Shown one piece after another: positions 50,329 through 62,380 of a stretch of DNA of 64,000 bases. Each line of letters begins with the position of its first letter. Position 1 is the stretch's first letter. The DNA comes from Paragyromitra xinjiangensis (lineage: Eukaryota; Ascomycota; Pezizomycetes; Pezizales; Discinaceae): positions 310,001 to 374,000 of the forward strand of contig JBCAMK010000007.1 of the NCBI GenBank assembly GCA_038503065.1. Direction: 5' to 3'. Made by a program: the position numbers and the translations under genes. Under the pieces are notes generated by a model. The model did no database searches. It was not told the DNA's origin and saw only the letters and a program-made list of their open reading frames with translations.

Positions 50329-53300
50329 GTAACATACATCTACCAAGGCTCTTTTCTTAATGTGTGGGATAGATTTTGCTGACTAAATGTTACTGTTAAA
50401 GGCACCATGCGCTCCCGTGATGCCCGTAGAGGGTTAGCTAAGACTGGGTGTTTATCCTAGAGTACTTAGGGTGCAGGAGATAGTGGGATACCTCGCAGAT
50501 TTCTGGTTTTAGGAAATGGGTTTATTTTTCACTGATCGGGCTTATCTCTGTCTAGCAATCTCTACGCCGTGGTTGCTTGTTTAGATCAATATGTTCGTGT
50601 TAGATGACTAGTGACTTATGAAATATATATCCCAAACTCACTTGAACTCTCGCAACTTGGCTGCTCTTGGGTGATTTAACTGTTTAAACCTTACATCTTC
50701 GCAAGGTTCCATTTTAGGTAATGGTTTTGGCGAATATCACGAAGACTTTAGTCTTTCTGGTGAGCCAAACCTGGGGGAAATCAGTGTCTGCGAATTTCTA
50801 GGAAGGTTGAGTGTCTCGTTACAATCCCCCTGGACCTGGGTATGAGGTGGTACTCTGATTGACTGTCTCTGTCGCGGGGTAATTGACATTATGTAGCGTT
50901 AGTAAGAATGGCTATAAATGTTTCTTGGTTTTTGCTAGTAGGAGAGGGAATGATAGTTAGGATTATGACTTGAGGGTGGCTGCAATATTACCCCCGGGCC
51001 CACACCAGGAAAGCCGCACCTCTATCAGTATTCTCGATCGCGAGAGATTTTAGACTAGGGTTGAGGGTCGTCAGCCTACATACCCTTCATATGCTCAATA
51101 CCAAAATGAGAGAATCTCTACGAAGCAAAGGCCTTTCTGATGCAATGCATGCACCCTGAAATGTAGATCAGGCTACTATCACTTGATTGCCATGTAAAAC
51201 GGGACTACCTTGAACGGTACGTTGAAGATCAAGTGGCGTTTGTAGTTTTCTCAGTCAATTTCAGGTCATTTCTAAACTAGTCTGAGCAAGATTCGGGATA
51301 CTAAGCTTGAAAGTTGGCACTGAAAAGCACATAAACGCGTATATCATTTCATCCACAGCTACTTCTTCCCTCGGGGAAACTAGGCTCGTGAGGGGGTTGG
51401 ACGAATTCTTTCATAGATTAATGATGATGTGAAAACCTCCTGTGCAGCGCTACCCAACTCTTCGAGTTTTTGCGGTGTTCCTTTGGATCGTTAGGTGGTG
51501 AAAGGCTTGAGAAGGTAGCCATTGGCCAATGAGAGAGGAATTGCTTATCGTGAGGTTAGAGCCTTAAATTCAAGATGATCTCCAAGCCTTAGTCGGATCC
51601 AGCTGAGGTTGGGGTCATGCACCTCAAACAAAAGATCATATTCCATGCACCAAGAGCACCACATACACCAAGAGCACCACATACACCAAGAGCACCGAAC
51701 AATTTGTAAGACCTCCCCAGTACTAGTCTAGCTGACAGCCCGGGACTCACACCGCTGCATGGCGTTCGATCCCAAAGGCCGTTTCGCGGCAAGTTTCATT
51801 ATGTACTTAATGGAATTATCGCCGCCGTCATCGGCAGGTTCCGTTGATATATTGGGTTAGGGTTTGCTGGACCCTATTTGGTTGGGTTGCTATGGAAATT
51901 CATTGGCCATAATCGTTGGAACAGACTAACTTTAGTCCCAGATCCACATATTCAGTTAACTTTTAAAGATACATCTGACATTTAGTATTCATGAATGTTT
52001 CTAATTTGGATACTAAAGACATACATAAGCATCTATAAAGAAATTTACTACTCTTATTATCTCTTTAGGGGCCAAAAATCAGAATTTTCTATCGAGGGAA
52101 TATGCAATGCGATGGACAACTGGGATCCATTACCATGCCTGGCCTTGGAAACTTGTGCTGGTGATTACTAGCCATTGGAACATGTTCGTCAGAGAAAATT
52201 TACTTGAAGCATGTACATCCTTAGGCGTGGGATCATCTGTGGTACTGATTGGCCGCGAAACAGATATCTTGCCTTAAAGTGTGGATGTATTAGGCGACAA
52301 GGCTAACAAAAAAAAACAACCTAAATCAAACGTTCGAAAGTTCAATTCCGAGTTTTCCGAACCTGCTGATGTGGCGTTAGGCGGGTTACAGAAATCAGAC
52401 CTGAATCGAACTGGGGTTTGGGTTGTCAGTCAGTAATGGCCAATGGAGCCCTAAGTCGGTGTAAAAATGCCCGTGACTTGTTCTCAGGCCCCGATCACAA
52501 GCTGAACGACTCGTTGAGGCCGGCATCGAGCGATCAAAAGTGAGGCGGAACGACAGTTGCAGGACTGTCGTATGAGGGCCACAACTTGCACTTTGATGCA
52601 CCGATGTTTCTTGTGATGAGTTTTTGAGCCCAAACAATAGGAACGGAGGAATTTTTCTAGGAGGGAGATTTCTTTTTTCTGTGAATTTCTATGAGGATGT
52701 GTATCATCGCTGGTCATATGAAAGTGTTTGTGCTTTTAGCGCTTGGTTCTCGAATTCATCTGGCTGTATCGATAAAGTGGGCTTCCATACATCTACCTCT
52801 ATCCTTTTGACGCTTAGAAACGATCAAAGCACAATAGATATAAATTTAGATGTAGATTCGATAAGGGTAGAGGTTTGCAATTTGATGAGTGGAATTACGA
52901 TAGGCTTCTTTTTTAGCGCCAAATTCGGGTGCCCGCAGCCTAATTAGAGTGGCCCTGATCCCCCAATCCAACAAGAGCCTATAGCTAGCTCTTTGCAATT
53001 TTCAATAACCCTACAAGCTTTAGTCTTTTACTTTGGAGTAACTTGTATTTATCCATCCCTAGCTCAACCCTCCACTGGGCGTTCCGCAAGCAAAGCAATT
53101 AGGGTTTTCTCCTTTCAACCAAGGATTATCCGCTGATCTAGAGCCGCTTACTGGGGGCATGGCTGATCCTAAGTCCTTTTTGGTGGGCATCTTGAGGAAG
53201 TCATGGAGTAACACTTGAGTATTATGTATAATTCTTACGTATACCTAGGATCAGCCATACCGTTGCGAGCGACACCTTCAATTATCCCATGCTTGTTGGT

Positions 53301-54320
53301 GCCTACTAGTAAGTGTCAACTACGGCGACTACCCCGAATATGATAGGCTACAATCTACCTACCCCATGGTGAATTTTTATGTGGGTTGGGGTTTTTTTTG
53401 CTTTGGTTGAGTACCGGGTTTCCAATCATTAACGATGCATGTTTCAAACAAGACTGCATGCTGCCTATCCTACGTATACCCCCCCGTCTCCTTTTCTTTT
53501 TCTCCCTGTGCTTTGAGAGACTGGAGTGAGATTACTTGGATAGATAGATAATTCATTGGGTACGTCACCTACTTGTTCGTATTTGGGATCCATTCTCATT
53601 ATGTTCAACGTGTGATCGTAATTTTATACTAATTAAACCCTATTTTTCGTTAAAAAATAGTTGAAATTGTATGAATTGATGTTACTAAGTAATAGAATAG
53701 GGATAATTCTTATATATACTCAGTCTCATGCTCAGAAATGTCAGTTAGGAGCTGCGCTATTTCTTGCCAAGGGCATCGAAGTGCATTTAGTTAATATGCA
53801 GGCGCTCGGATAAGGAAGATTGCGGGGTACTCCATCCATGCGTGCATATGTCAAATTCTTGTAGATCACATCTCATGAATTTACTTTTCTGTAAAAATAT
53901 ACGTAGTGTGAACCCGAAGATCCACACTTCGAATTCATTCCAAATTGAACGGGGCCCGAGAAGCAAGATTATGAGATAGGTAGTTTAGCTTTCAGCTGGA
54001 TTCTGCATTTTTCTCAAGATGAGGTGCGAGGGAAAGCTGAAATATGCAGCCCTTCTAATCTAATTGAGCTCGATGCATACGACCAGCGCCGCGGGGGGAA
54101 ATCCAAACAAAATTTCATGAGCTCATCGATTGACCACAGCTCCCTCGGACAGAGAGACCTGGGGAGTCGAATTCGAACATATTCTCTCTGATGAATAGCT
54201 TTTAAAGGCCTCCCTCATCCGTTTTGAACCTCACGCAAGATCTACATTTTCGTCTCCCTAGTAATTGTTGATAGTAACGCTCCTACCCTCTAACGAATAT
54301 CCCTATCCAGACAAGAAAAT
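50329..54320. other. Intergenic, no gene recognised
   Basis: About 4 kb, AT-rich, with a short 18-bp tandem repeat at 51648-51696 (separate entry). Open frames (for example 52395-52637 minus and 52624-52947 plus) have no motifs and overlap. The last 300 bases before 54320 are likely promoter and leader of the amino-acid-oxidase-like gene. Confidence 0.5.
51648..51696. repeat. 18-bp tandem repeat, about 2.7 copies
   Basis: The unit CACCAAGAGCACCACATA occurs at 51648-51665 and 51666-51683 and partially at 51684-51696, with perfect identity between copies. It is a minisatellite-like repeat in non-coding sequence. Confidence 0.9.
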
Positions 54321-56488
54321 ATGGCCAGCACTTTTCACGAGAGTCTTCCGGATATCCGCGCTAAGATCGCACAGCGTACTATTCGTCAGTCCATTGCTAG
54401 GTCCATCGACATACTTAGGAAGAAGGGCAATGGCAACTATAGCTCTGGTCCTGGCCTTCCTGGCCTTCCTGTCGGCTTCCTTCCTGATGAGCCATCTGGA
54501 GGAGAATTCGTAGCTACAGACCCACGCAATCTCCCTAAGGCGCCTTCCTTTGTCGGCACCTCCCCCCATAGAGACCCTCGCCATCACCTCCCAGAAAAAT
54601 TTCATGTCGGGATCATTGGTGCTGGGATGGCAGGGCTATACACGGCCATGATACTCAAGAGCCTTGGACTCAAGTACGAGATTCTAGAAGCTTCCGAAAG
54701 AATTGGTGGGCGTGTCTATACCCATCGTTTTACGAATAAACCTGGCGACTATTACGATGTTGGTGCGATGAGATTTCCGGACATGGCCCTCATGGCGAGA
54801 ACTTTTGATCTTTTCAAGCGACTGAGGATCCCTAAGGACCGCACAACTAATCCGCCGCAAGAAGTATTGATTCCTTATTACTTCACCGGCCCCAATACCC
54901 CTAGTTATTTCAATAACATATTGGTCACGGGTGATGTCCCAGCCGGAGACGCGTTCGATGTTGGTATAAAAAACGGGGGCAAAGTGCCCGATAGGTAAGC
55001 AATATCACCCAGAGATAATTCAGGTCATAGAAAACTAATTTAATTTTTCCTTCACGAAATTAGCTTTGTAACGGAGGGCGTCGAAAAAATTCTTGAGGGG
55101 GTATTTGGGCCCTGGAAGGAATCTTTCATCAATGACTTCGAATGGACTTGGTCGAGGCTCATGGAACTAGACGCTAAGTCAGTCTCAGTTAGACAACAGA
55201 TATTCAATCGATTGGATAATGGCATAATGGAACCGTGAGTTGCAATATATGATTGGTTTTTGATACCTAAAACCCTGATATACCTTCAGGAGACCGCTCT
55301 ATTATGTTACGAACTGGTGTGAAACTATGGATACGTAAGTCGTCTTTTGGGTCTCCTAGTATATTTATTTTAAGGCTGAGATTTTATTACAGTGCAACAT
55401 GCCACTACGATGAGGCTTTCACTTCACTTTTAATGCATTCCCTCGAATTCGACTTCCCCGTTACTCCAGCAGGAACTAGTTCTGGATTCGACGAGAAAAA
55501 GGACACGCAAAAAGCTGAATGGTGGTGCCTCAACGGAGGAGCTGATGTATTGGCTACTAGGATGACGGATTGGGTTGGTCGGGAAAATATCCAGACGGGG
55601 AAACGCGTAACGGCTATCAGCAGAAGCAAGATTCCGGTGCCTTTTGGCGAGCCAAGTTTTGGTAGGTCAATGAAGGTTGACCTGATAGGGCATCATGGTC
55701 CAGAATCCAAATTCTACTCGCACGTTATCGCTACCACGACTGCATCATGTCTTCAGACTATGGATCTCCGCGGCGCCGAGCTGAACTACGCACAGAGAGA
55801 AGCGATTCGGGTCCTCCGCTACGATAATTCAGTTAAGCTCGGGATTAAATTCACACGCAAATGGTGGATAACGAAGGGTATTACCAAGGGGGGTCTAGGC
55901 AAGACCGATAGGCCTACCCGTGTTGTTGTTTATCCCTCATACGCCCTCAATGACCCGGAGGATGGAGAAGGTGTTCTGCTTGCATGTTACAATTGGTCGG
56001 TAGATGCTGCCCGTATCGGTTCCCTAGCCAGTGGAAGCGACCCTGCAAAGCAGGCAAGGATTCTTGATGTTGTGATCCAGGATCTCGCTATAATGCATAA
56101 AATAAGCCCAGCAAAACTCCATAGCTGGGTCAAAGAATACCACTTCCATGACTGGTATCACGACGAGTTCACGACTGGAGCCTTTGGAATGTTCGGCCCG
56201 GGGCAATTTTCGACTTTCTTCCCGTACCTTCAAATGCCAGCCGCTGGGGGAAATCTGTTCTTTGTTGGCGAACTCACTAGTATCTATCACGGATGGATTG
56301 TTGCAGCATTGAACAGCGCCTATAGGGGTGTTCATCAGATGCTTGTGAAGGAGCATGAATGGGATTTGATAAAAAAATTGGAGAAAGAATGGGGTATTGT
56401 TCCGGAGTATGAGCCAAACCCAGATGGGACAGCTGGATGGCAGGTCTTCCTTGGCTGTTTAGATCCAAAGGATTATGATGATATTTAG
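54321..56488 (+). CDS. Flavin amine oxidase (L-amino-acid-oxidase-like)
   Basis: FAD-dependent oxidase predicted to oxidise an amino acid or amine, releasing hydrogen peroxide and ammonia; the substrate is not readable. Exons: 54321-54994, 55064-55234, 55290-55334, 55393-56488; 661 aa, in phase throughout. The Rossmann dinucleotide site GIIGAGMAGLYTAMILKSLG lies near residue 98, followed by EILEASERIGGRVYTHRF. The segment YYDVGAMRFPD and the C-terminal FAD-contacting region NLFFVGELTSIYHGWIVAAL are typical of LAAO and monoamine oxidases. No signal peptide is visible; the first about 95 residues are a polar extension. A decayed copy of the 3' end of this gene and its downstream flank lies about 0.5 kb further on. 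Confidence 0.9.
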
Positions 56489-56944
56489 GTAGTTTCTTTA
56501 TGCAGAATGGGAAAATTATCAGAGGTATTCTGTTGTTTACTTGGCTGGAAATTTAGGAGAAGGATTTGTACACTTGTCTTGTGTGGCTTGAGTCGTGGAA
56601 TTTTATGTCCGAACATTCGTATTTACTATGTTACGATTACGAGAGAACAAACATTGGCAATGCTTTACGGATTTATGATTGGCTGTAGCTCAGACTTTAC
56701 CGTATCTCAAGCTGGTGTAAAATTACAGATAGTACCATTTGTTACTACGTGTCCTCTAAGTCTAGGTTAGCTAAGTAGATGCCCTTCGGATACCCCAGTT
56801 GTGATAGCGCTGCAGAGCTTTAAAAAGACGATTGATTTTGAATTTGGAAGGCATCATGAAAGGAGATTACCCCATAATTAATTCCAGTGACCAACCGACC
56901 GATAGACTGGCACCTAAAAAGACACCACTCTTATAAATTGGCAT

Positions 56945-57900
56945 GATTATAGAGAGCGAGTGGGGACCCCAATCGGCCCTGCGGCTTGTATAGATAGGGA
57001 AAAATACTAAGCTAAATCATAATGGCGGGTCTTCTTTGGCCGTTTAGATCCAGAGTATGGCGACGCAGGGTGAGGGAATTACCAGCATTATTTTCTAGGT
57101 GTTCTGTTATTTACTCAGCTGGAGATCTGGAGACACACTTTACGCTTGCTTTGTATGACGTTAGACAAAAAATATTGACGTCCAGGCAACTTTATTATTA
57201 TTCTTTACTTAAAGAATCAGGGATCGTATACGTAGTCCGGACCTTGCTATATCCCGAACTGATGTGAACTAATGGATAGGACCGCTCATAATTACTATGA
57301 TGCAAGCATCGATTAAGGTGTACCGTTTTTTTGCTCGGTTATTCTAAAAAAATAGAGCTCAGCTTTTAGTAAAGGGCCCTGGTAAGGCGACCGCCAGGTG
57401 ATAAATATGACCCTATTAGAGAGCTTTTGTTAATTGAGTGTCTCCTTCTGGAATAATAAAAACTTGAAGTTTTGGGTGTGATTTGGGTGCTTTAGCAGAA
57501 GAAAAAGAAAAAAAATGCAACATTCTGGAGTCTGAGTGTCATGAGCTGTCTCAATTTATTTGAATTTATTCAGCCCTGGCAATAAACTATCTTTGCGAAA
57601 ACTAAATTAAACCCCACCAAAACCTCACCAAATCTCTTGGAAAAAATTCGAAAAAATTAAGATATCAATCCCAAGCCCCTTAGATCTAATAACAACCACC
57701 GGCTAAAGCAGCAGAGGGGTTTTGTCATTTTTTACCTGGGGTGATATTTTGGAACGCTAAGCTCTGGTTGCATTATAGGCCAAATATAGGTACACCTTAA
57801 TCGCTGCTTGCACTATACGATGTGTCCTAGTCTAAGTTGTAGGCGAATGGATGGATACCCTTCGAACACCCACGTAGTCATACCACAGGTAAACTTCGTG
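56945..57900 (+). pseudogene. Decayed duplicate of the amino-acid-oxidase 3' end
   Basis: The stretch about 56945-57297, continuing at 57816-57900 after an inserted element, aligns with about 56375-56800, the last codons and 3' flank of the oxidase gene. The best block pairs CAGGTCTTCCTTGGCTGTTT (56443 on) with CGGGTCTTCTTTGGCCGTTT (57025 on). Further blocks pair TATTCTGTTGTTTACTTGGCTGGA with a matching tract near 57098-57122, and the flank TGTCCTCTAAGTCTAGG with TGTCCTAGTCTAAGTTG. Visible mismatches in the good blocks are mostly transitions. No intact reading frame remains. Confidence 0.7.
57298..57815. mobile_element. MITE with TA target-site duplication
   Basis: Terminal inverted repeats of about 27 bases: TGCAAGCATCGATTAAGGTG then TACC at 57301-57324 on the left, and the inverted copy GGTACACCTTAATCGCTGCT then TGCA at 57789-57812 on the right. 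TA dinucleotides flank both sides (57296-57297 and 57816-57817). The interior of about 460 bases has no transposase frame. The element sits inside the decayed oxidase duplicate, and the paralogous sequence at 56741-56750 (GTTACTACGT) shows the site with a single TA. This fits a non-autonomous Tc1/mariner-superfamily element. Confidence 0.8.
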
Positions 57901-59879
57901 CAGTGTACGGAAATCGCCACCAAGAAGATTAATGCCACTAAAACTAGAATTCTCTGTGATACGTGGCTTATCTGGCGGTGTCTACCGATCGTAACGAAAG
58001 TTGACCCTTGAACGCCGAGTACTTCGCAAGCCTAGCGTATTTATTAGCTGCAGTGTTCCCTCACCTAGAACCATGACCACTTACTTGAACTGAGAGATAT
58101 ATCCAAGGGGAACAGGTGTCGACGATAAAGAACACCCACTAGGCTTCTCCGCGGTGATTAATGACTAAAGGAACTGCCCGGTATCCGAGTTAGCGAATAT
58201 AGCTACTGGCAGACTCCAGCACACATTTTGCATCCGTTTCTTCCGCCTTCGAAAGGTAATCAATTCCGGGGCCTTGGGTGATAGTTGCTTTCAGGGTTTC
58301 GTGTTTGATGTCAGAAATCAGGACATCATACTGAGATGGCTGTATACTGGTAACATCGTGAATGTCGATATATTCACCCGGTTTCGTGTTTCTGTGAGTA
58401 GAAGCTCTCGGGATCAGGTACTGAGGTCATAAAGCGCTTTCAAAGGGCTTCGTAGGTAACAGGACCGAAATAGGGTAACGCAGCTCGCATAATCGAAAAG
58501 CTCAACAGATGCCAACTGGTTTTGGGTGTCACCAACTTGAACATTCCGAGCATCAGCAACCCAGGGGTTGCTCTACTGTTGGGTTATTCTCGTGGAGAAA
58601 AGATCTGGTGGGCAGAGAGAGCCTCATGGCCAGTACTTAGCGGTCTGCTCATTTCCTTAGAGGATAGAAGGCTAACGGACAGCTGGACAGACAATAAGGG
58701 GGAACCATAACCCCCTACTCTACTGTTCCTAGGTGAGAACTATCTCCAGGAAACGAGAATCCAAGAACAGGCTTTCCGTGATTGATTTATGGTGGGACTG
58801 ATCCTGACATACCGTTACGCAGGCATCATATCGCCTGGTTAGTACTGCAGTGGGTGATCATGTAGGGATCCTAGGTACCGAACTTATATCTCCTGTTAAG
58901 TAGTTTGAAGGATTGAAGATAGCCGAGCCCTAACACTTTTACCTCACACTTAATATGATTTCCCTAGTCAACGTGGTTCGTGTTAGCTCCATTTGCTAGA
59001 ATTTGCTTAATGACTTTGTTTTAAGAATGCAATGCATATGCAACAGCAGAGGCCTTATAATTTCATGCTTATCAAATATATCGTATGCAGCTATCCCTAT
59101 TATTTGGTCCTATTAATTATTACACCTACTTGGGCCGCCTTAGCAGGTTTCCTACTGTTTCAGATGCTTCCTTGGTCGCGAATTATTCAGGCAACTATTC
59201 GGCGCATTTGGAAATTGCTTTAGGTCTGGAGTCGTACACCGGCAAGATACATGATAGAAAACGCCCAATTGGCAATATTGCTGTGTATATAGGAGAGACC
59301 TCTGCCTTTCCTTCTGTATCGAATATATTCAGCCTTCTGCCTAAGCAACAAATATCACCACTTTATTCAACATCGACCATTGGAACGGCAGGGACATCTT
59401 GGGTGCCATGTGTACCAAATAGCGCTAGGATGAATTAGGAATATTTAAATAGCTTATTTCTCTGACACTAATATCGCGCGAAGATGTCAATCTGCTCCGC
59501 CGTTAAACCGAACTTTAGCATTAATTGTAAAGCCTTATAATAGACCCCTCCTTTGCTCTTCATCTAGAATCCGTATTCGAAAACCATCAAGTTTCCATTT
59601 AAGCTTGTCCAATTCTCCTGGTATTATAACCGTCAAGAACTCTATTCTACTTATGGGCAGTTATAGGAACTCACCGCTTCCAAGAAGAGTAAGCCCAGAT
59701 AATCCTCTTGTCATTCCTACCACGATAGAACATCCCGAATAAGCCTTCCAAAAGCGTCCCTCCTCCACTCAGCCCGAAATGCTCCATGCTCATAAAACAC
59801 CACATAACCCGCCACGGTACAAAAGGATAAAACAAAAGGTAGCCTACTCATAGCGTAACACTACGAAACACGAAACTAC
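57901..59879. other. Intergenic, no gene recognised
   Basis: About 2 kb of AT-rich sequence. The largest open frame (59085-59438, about 117 codons) has no motif, overlaps another frame and lacks splice support, so I do not call it. No further copy of the oxidase fragment was seen. Confidence 0.5.
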
Positions 59880-59992
59880 TGGTTCCAGAGGGGGTCGAAC
59901 CCTCGACCTTGGCGTAACATCTGAGATATACAATCCGAGGAAAGCACATCATGATATTAGCACCACGCGCTAACCAACTGAGCCATGGAACC
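59880..59992 (-). tRNA. tRNA-Ile(AAU) with 39-nt intron
   Basis: The reverse complement folds as a tRNA. The acceptor stem is GGTTCCA/TGGAACC with discriminator A, the anticodon stem TGGTG/CGCCA, and the T arm GAGGG-TTCGACC-CCCTC. The anticodon loop CTAATAA contains AAT (AAU in RNA, A34 normally edited to inosine), reading isoleucine codons. An intron of about 39 nt (59916-59954) sits one base 3' of the anticodon, the canonical nuclear position. Exons are 59955-59992 and 59880-59915, 74 nt mature. The D stem has one T-C mismatch (GCTC with GCGC). Confidence 0.92.
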
Positions 59993-62380
59993 GATGTTGT
60001 GGGTGATCCGAATGGGCTTCTGTGGGTTTAGGGTCAGTGGGACTTTTAGTTCTAGTGCTGATTTCTAGTCGAGTAATGGGGTTCGGAGCTCGATCGTTTG
60101 CTGGGGGTTTGATGAGGGTAGTTGGTAGTTTGGCTAGGGTTATTTGTCGTGTAGGTTGAAGATTGGGGTGTTAGACCGAGTGATATTTTGTGCTCGTGCT
60201 CATGCAGTATTCAATCCCGATCAAGCTTAGCATAGGTGGTTATAGCCTAAAGTCTACCACCTAAACGATACGAGACATCAATTTGAGGGATACTTGGCTA
60301 GGGGGAATTTGTGACATCCACAGGAGATCATACTTCCTGGCGTTTTCATTGGACCCTCAATATTGCTATTCACATTTCACCCCCACTCTACTACTCCCAA
60401 AACTAAACCCATGTCTAGAACTGATATTGCGCGGCAAAAACGACCCAGGAAAGAAACCCCAGCAACATTTCCAACTCCCATCCCCATAACCCGAGATTAC
60501 GGCAACCGCATCTGGCCCTCGGAGAAGGAGATCACTGCCAAATGTAAATGCTTCCAGAAGGATCGTGCCGTGCCGTCTTTATCAAATCTCCGCGTTTGGG
60601 GGGTTCCGTAGGTTTTGGGGATTGGAGTTTTCGTGGGACACCTAGAGGGAGCTGGGTGGGTTGGTGGCTGGGGTGAGCCGTGGATGGATATTAAGTTGGA
60701 TTTGGCGAGGCGGGGTTTGGGTAAGGGGGTATGGTTTTAAGGCTGGATAGTGGAGAAGTAGTTGATGATTGGCTTTTACATGGCGAATAGGAATAACTAC
60801 CTTTGGGAATAAATTTTGTAGTGTGGTAAGAAATGTCTCCCCCCGATCCCCTATGCGCTGTGCCAATTCCCTTCTACCACAAAATCAAACACGTAAAGTG
60901 AAAAAAGTGGATATCTCAGGCACACGGCCAGGCGGCCGAACAAATGAGATAGCATTTACTCCTCACCGCAGGTGAAGATATCATATCCCCAGGTCGAGAT
61001 GATGTAGATCAGGTACCGATAAATGCACAATTTCCTCAACCTTTGGTAGCTCTTTGATCCTTTTTCCTTTCCCACTGTTGGATCATCTTTGCATTTGTCA
61101 CGGCGTGACGCCTGAGTGTGCACGGATGGCAACGCTCGGACGCGCTAACCTTAACGGTTTTCGGTGGTGGGGTGAGCGCACGGACGGTAGTCACGTAGGT
61201 ACTGATGCATGTGGATTGTCTCAAACCTTTTACTTCTTACACCGTATCACTCTCCCTGGTTGCCTTGTAGTGTCGTACTTACTCTATTATTTTATTTTAT
61301 TTTTCCTTTTCTTTTCGGGACAAGGTCGGGAGACAGCGGGTCGAGGCGAAACAGCGGGGAAGACTGGAGGAGAAAAAGGGAAAAGGCGAGACATGAACGA
61401 GGCTGAGGGGGTGCAGGGACGCTGTATGACCTGGTATACCTTACTGTATCGGACAGATACAGGAGGCGCGCAGTACGGTTGTTTGCAAACATTTCTTTCA
61501 TGTACTCGAGGGAGACCAATAATCATTAATATGCGTTAGGAGGGATTCGATCTCGAACCGGGTAACGTCTGCAGCGCGTTTGACGGGATTGACAGGCACT
61601 CTTTTTTCGCTGATGGGAGAGCCGATGTGCTGTGTTGTTTTCTTTCTCTTTGATGAGATTGCCTGTCGGTGTTAAGGATCAGGGTCTGAGTGCCACCACA
61701 CCTTCTCCATCGAATCGGTTAGAACTTGGGCGATTGTTTTTCCCACGGTTTCGCTCACGGAAGAGAGAAACAAGGACAGACGGGCGATCGGAAAGACATC
61801 TTTGATATCTGTCTGATCAGAGGGGAAGGTGGGTAGTTGTTCTGATGCGTGCATATAATATTTTGTCTGTCTCTCTTGTGGGTAGGTAGAATTGGAAAGG
61901 GGTCTGTTTGTTGCGCAGGTTTTTCTTTCTTCCTTTCTGCCGTTCCGCTATTATATTGTAAAGTATCGATGGGATGTATAATGTATAATTTGTGTTGTGT
62001 TGTGTTGTGTCTGCCGGCTGTCTAGTAGCCTTTGGCTTAGTGTGATCCGCCCCTCGTGTGTTTAGTTCTTCTCTCAAGTCTTCACCCCCCAACCAACAAC
62101 ATACAACATCCTCAATCCCCCTTCTCCTCCTTCTGCCATAAAATCTTATCCATCACAGCAAATCACCTCCCTCTACCCGTTTACGTCTGCTCCATTGTCC
62201 ATTCGGGCATATCTCCAATACCCCTATCCACTGGTTCTGTCATCAATACATCACGTCACATCACCGCCCCCGTACTCTGTTTCAACCATCATCCCACAAC
62301 ACCTTCTCGCTACTTACCACCTACAATAGAACCAGCGAAAATAGGAGAGGAGAGAGAGAAAAACAAAATCACTCCTAATC
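59993..62380. other. Intergenic upstream of the F-box gene
   Basis: About 2.4 kb without a recognised gene. A short open frame from ATG 60411 (about 60 codons, basic at its start) shows no family. A TGTGT/GTGTT microsatellite lies at 61991-62010. The stretch 62060-62370 is C- and T-rich and probably promoter plus 5' UTR of the F-box/WD40 gene. Confidence 0.5.
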
